Positions 61,009 through 64,000 of a DNA stretch of 64,000 nucleotides are shown piece after piece. The notes under the pieces were generated by a model. That model was not told the origin of the DNA and did no database searches. It saw only the letters and a list, made by a program, of their open reading frames with translations. The position numbers and the translations under genes are program-made. The DNA lies in NCBI GenBank assembly GCA_030068145.1, contig JAPJBO010000085.1, positions 148,501 to 212,500 on the forward strand, written 5' to 3'. Source of the DNA: Diplonema papillatum. Its lineage: Eukaryota > Euglenozoa > Diplonemea > Diplonemida > Diplonemidae. Position 1 is the first letter of the stretch; the number at the start of each line of letters is the position of its first letter.

Positions 61009-62700
61009 CCGACTTCAGTGTGTCCGATATGGGGTTTTCCGGAAAAAAAAAGAGCGCATCAATCGAAAAGAAGCTTCCTGTTGATAAACGAGGAAACGGG
61101 CAATCAGAATCAACTGAGCAATGAGGACCCTATGTTCCTTACTTAAGCCATCCTCCTGATAGACAGTTATATATCACAATATACTGAAAGACAGTGGCAG
61201 GCAATTCTATACCGCTCCACGGACCTGATAGATTGTGGTGCAACGTGATGGACCGTGATGCACAGCGACAGCTGTGCATCACGATGTGATGCTTCTATGC
61301 TTTGTTCTTTCCTTTGTGTTGCCGACGGTCAACCGTAGTTGATGGACAGTCTGGTGTCTTTCGACCTTGACGGTGAAGGCAGTGTTGCTTTTTCAGTCTC
61401 TTCTTTAAAGAATTGGGGGGAGGTTATACTACCTTTTGTGTTACCGTCGATCCCGAAGGACGATCAGTTTGGTGTCTTGCGACCTTTTTTTGTTTTTTCT
61501 TCTTTTCAGCATTCTTCTCCACAACCGGTTTCGGAAACCGGAAACCCCGGCCTTTACCTAATTATCGTGGAATTTAACTCAGAGTCTTGCTTTCAGAGGC
61601 TCTTGCCGAACCACCTTCCAATCAAGGAATAACTGTTCTGGTGGCTGTGGGATTCGGCTGTAGGACGACCCCCCCTGTATGTGGGGAGCGTCCCACGTAC
61701 GCCCTCTTGCCAAGCATTGAGTTCTTTTGAGTACACATGAATTGGCATTTGCTGCAGAGCCCCCAAGCAAGCAAGGGGTCTCATAGAGTTTGCTTCGAGA
61801 ACCGGCTAGCAAGGAGTTGCCCCGAAGGACTCCCCTGATGAAAAACGCTGGTAACAGTTGTTGATTTCTTTCTTCAAGGGGACGGCAGCTGGATTCGGCT
61901 GGGACCATTTCAGGATGAATCTGGCAGGTAAATACCAACACCCAACAGCCGAGTAGCCACCGACCTCTAGCTGAGCAAAAGCAAAGCTTTTTACGCTTGT
62001 ACCTGAGCACACTTCGTGCGACTCAAGCTTTGCCTTCTGCCCCCAGCGGTTTCTAGTCTGTTTTCTTCGTACGTTCTTCATTCCCTTCCTTTCGGTGAGG
62101 ATGGGTGATGATATATCATACCTGCAGCCCCCTGTCGACGCAGCAGGGGGGAGTGCACGCACGCCAACACGGTTGGCAGAGAAAAAGAAGAAAAAAAGGT
62201 CCCAGCCCTGCCATGATTGAACTATATCGGACAGCGGGGTGCAGTGCTGGTTGTCTGCAGTGTGTTTTGGGTTTTGGGTACGTCTGGATGTGTTCGGTTG
62301 CGCTATGCTCTATCTGCACGGTGTTTCGGTACTTGAAGCCACAGACCAACTGAGCGGGCCTTTTTTCAGCGTGACAGCGACGTGAGTCGCGCTCCTTCTC
62401 CCCTGGGTACTAGCTCTTGGGCAGGTTTCTGGCTGTGACGAGCTTCGAAGTGGCCTCTCGCGGTGTCTGAAGTCGTCTGGGGCAGGAGGAAAATCCATCA
62501 TTTTGTGTCTCGAGACGTTGCTTTCTTGCACGAGAGTCTTCCGGATTGTCACGTGGGGCATGGCCCGGTGGCAATCCACGTGAATCTTTTTTTTCAAGGC
62601 AGGGAAGAGGGACTGTATATCGGGCGGCCGACGGAAAAAGGAATGGTTGTGCAAACGTTTGAAATAAGTGGAATTTTGGGTGCTATGTCATTTCTTTTTT
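61009..62700. other. Intergenic, no gene recognised
   Basis: A perfect 13-bp hairpin lies at 61254-61283 (CGTGATGCACAGC, loop GACA). 61432-61491 repeats 1848-1906. 61712-61755 carries the LINE 3'-tail motif (AGTACTCAAAAGAACTCAATG-type, minus strand). No convincing coding frame. Confidence 0.45.
61712..61755 (-). mobile_element. Isolated LINE 3'-tail remnant
   Basis: Minus strand TTCATGTGTACTCAAAAGAA CTCAATGCTTGGCA matches the tail shared by the LINE copies at 39652, 45138, 19418 and 48617. No coding remnant is recognised upstream. Confidence 0.5.
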
Positions 62701-62750
62701 AGAGAGTGTGTTTTCTTTTAGTTTTTTGCGTGTTTTTTTTTTTTTGGAAT

Positions 62751-63124
62751 CAGTTTAATTCGTTGTCATTTACCATGCAGGGTCCAAACCTTGTGTCTTT
62801 TTAAAACGCTCCCGCGGGGCCGATGGAGCCCTAAAATTTTTTTTGGAAAAAAAAAAATTTGCTCAACTTCCTCCGGGAAAATTCAAAAAACCCAATTTTT
62901 TTCCGGAATTTGTTTTTTTGCGATTTTCAAAAGACACAAGGTTTTGACCCTGCATGTTACCCCCCCCTCCTGAGGCCTAAATCTTGGCCGAGGGGGGTAA
63001 TTTCCAGGGGGGGCGTAAAAGACACTGTTTTTCCAAGTGTACATCGAAAATCCCAAAAAAGTGATAAATTTCAGGAGGGGGGGGTAAAGTCTAGGGGGGG
63101 GGTAAATGACAACGAATTATACTG
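62751..63124. mobile_element. MITE with long TIRs (outer element)
   Basis: Ends CAGTTTAATTCGTTGTCATT then TACC, and inverted GGTAAATGACAACGAATTAT then ACTG, differing at one base over 24, with C/G-rich runs just inside. AT flanks both sides. Without the nested insert it would be about 187 bp. No coding capacity. Confidence 0.8.
62774..62956. mobile_element. MITE nested in the outer MITE
   Basis: 183 bp with TIRs CATGCAGGGTCCAAACCTTG then TGTCTTTT, against the inverted right end (one mismatch), and a 4-bp duplication TTAC on each side (62770-62773, 62957-62960). It interrupts the left TIR region of the outer element. Confidence 0.75.
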
Positions 63125-63351
63125 ATGTTTTTTCTTTCTTTTTTTTATGTTTTCCCCACCTCCAGCTGCAGGAGACGGGGAGGCGCTGTTGAGTAGGCCA
63201 AGAGAACAGGAGGGGAGATGGGAGGGAACGAGTGAGCGCACCTCAAGTAGGAGGCGAAACGCCCCAATCCAAAGACATGCCCTCTCCCGCCAAAGCGAGG
63301 ACCGAACATTTCCGGAGTTCAGAGCCATGCATTACATAATAATCATTTGAT

Positions 63352-63480
63352 TGTACGTGCCGGGGGAGGATTAGCCTGTTAGTGAGTGATAGTGAGTGAA
63401 TATGATCGGTAGGCTAAACTTCTCCCAAACACGCTGCCAGCGTTCTCTTTCGTGTTTACAATTAATTGTTATTACGAATA
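63352..63480 (+). repeat. Dispersed repeat copy
   Basis: TTGTACGTGCCGGGGGAGGA ... AACACGCTGCCAGCGTTCTC ... TTACAATTAATTGTTATTAC; same family as 25938-26055. Not linked to any CPS copy here, so the family is dispersed in the genome. Confidence 0.7.
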
Positions 63481-63663
63481 AAATAGATATGCTTGTGTAC
63501 CGGTGCAGCAAATCACATGCGACACCCCTCCCAAAAGTAAATGTGTTTGGGTGCCTCAGGCTTGCTTCGGTCCGGAACGTCTTCTGCGTGTTTCGCGCAC
63601 TTTGGCAACTTGGCATGCCCCTTGGGCGAGAGAGGACTCCAAGCGGGACTCGCAAGAATCACA

Positions 63664-64000
63664 GTTTCACTGAGGGAGTTGATGCACCACGAAAAGTCGA
63701 TTAGAGAACTTCACACAGCCTTCAGGGTGTGGTTGGTTCAAAGAAAAATTCTAGTTTTTTGGTGGATGGGTGGTGGGAAGGAAGGTGACCTCGCCCAAGC
63801 TCGTTTCCCCGGGTTAAAGCAGTCACTCAACATTCCCTTGCGCTAGTGCTATCAGTTACAAAGACGTGTTCTTACTTCTCCCTTTCTTCTAGGCAGTTCT
63901 CGTCAGACAATACGAAGAGCAGAAACTCTTCTAGGCAGTTCTTGTCAGACAATACGAAGAGCAAAAACTCCCACAAAAAGGACCCCAAAGCGATGGCGCG
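63664..64000 (-). repeat. Second copy of the 50355-51010 unit, cut by the window end
   Basis: The minus-strand reading contains [20 protein letters not shown] then SDENCLEEREK and a stop: a 42-bp in-frame tandem duplication (63884-63967) relative to the other copy. It continues into GCGCAAGGGAATGTTGAGTG and CGTGGTGCATCAACTCCCTC. The function is unknown. Confidence 0.55.

Overview
This is nuclear DNA of a eukaryote: GC-rich, intron-rich, full of LINEs, short inverted-repeat elements and satellites, with spliced genes using GT..AG introns. The main gene is a fused glutaminase-carbamoyl-phosphate synthase (CPS) without ATCase/DHOase domains. With the LINE types and short dispersed repeats, I infer a stramenopile alga, most likely a brown alga; this is an inference, not something the sequence proves.

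Layout. 1-11.4 kb: two LINE 3' fragments (1-1110, 1978-2795), a VMA21-like V-ATPase assembly gene (5008-5556, minus) with a decayed partial duplicate beside it, and repeat-rich intergenic DNA. 11.4-28.2 kb: CPS copy A on the minus strand, 13 exons, 1489 codons before the stop. 28.2-33.0 kb: intergenic DNA. 33.0-56.8 kb: CPS copy B, same strand, same 13 exons with identical exon lengths, about 7 amino-acid differences. 56.8-64 kb: repeat-rich DNA with a 2.0-kb TIR transposon flanked by TAA, a nested pair of MITEs, and the start of a repeat also found inside copy B.

The two CPS genes form a head-to-tail tandem duplication that includes recognisable 5' and 3' flanks. Exons are nearly identical, but introns are a patchwork of near-identical and unrelated sequence. 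Copy B intron 6 holds a LINE with one uninterrupted 1798-codon frame encoding an OTU-like segment, a 2A peptide, an APE endonuclease, a reverse transcriptase and Cys/His-rich zinc modules. Intron 3 carries a different large insertion in each copy at the same point: in A, satellites sharing the motif GGTTACA in opposite orientations plus an RNase H-like fragment; in B, a 4.3-kb element whose ends carry arrays of the palindrome TGCGGTCATTGACCGCA.

The CPS proteins make carbamoyl phosphate for pyrimidines and/or arginine/urea; the glutaminase triad is intact, so they should use glutamine. No other gene of either pathway is in the window. Most remaining sequence is repeats in several short families.
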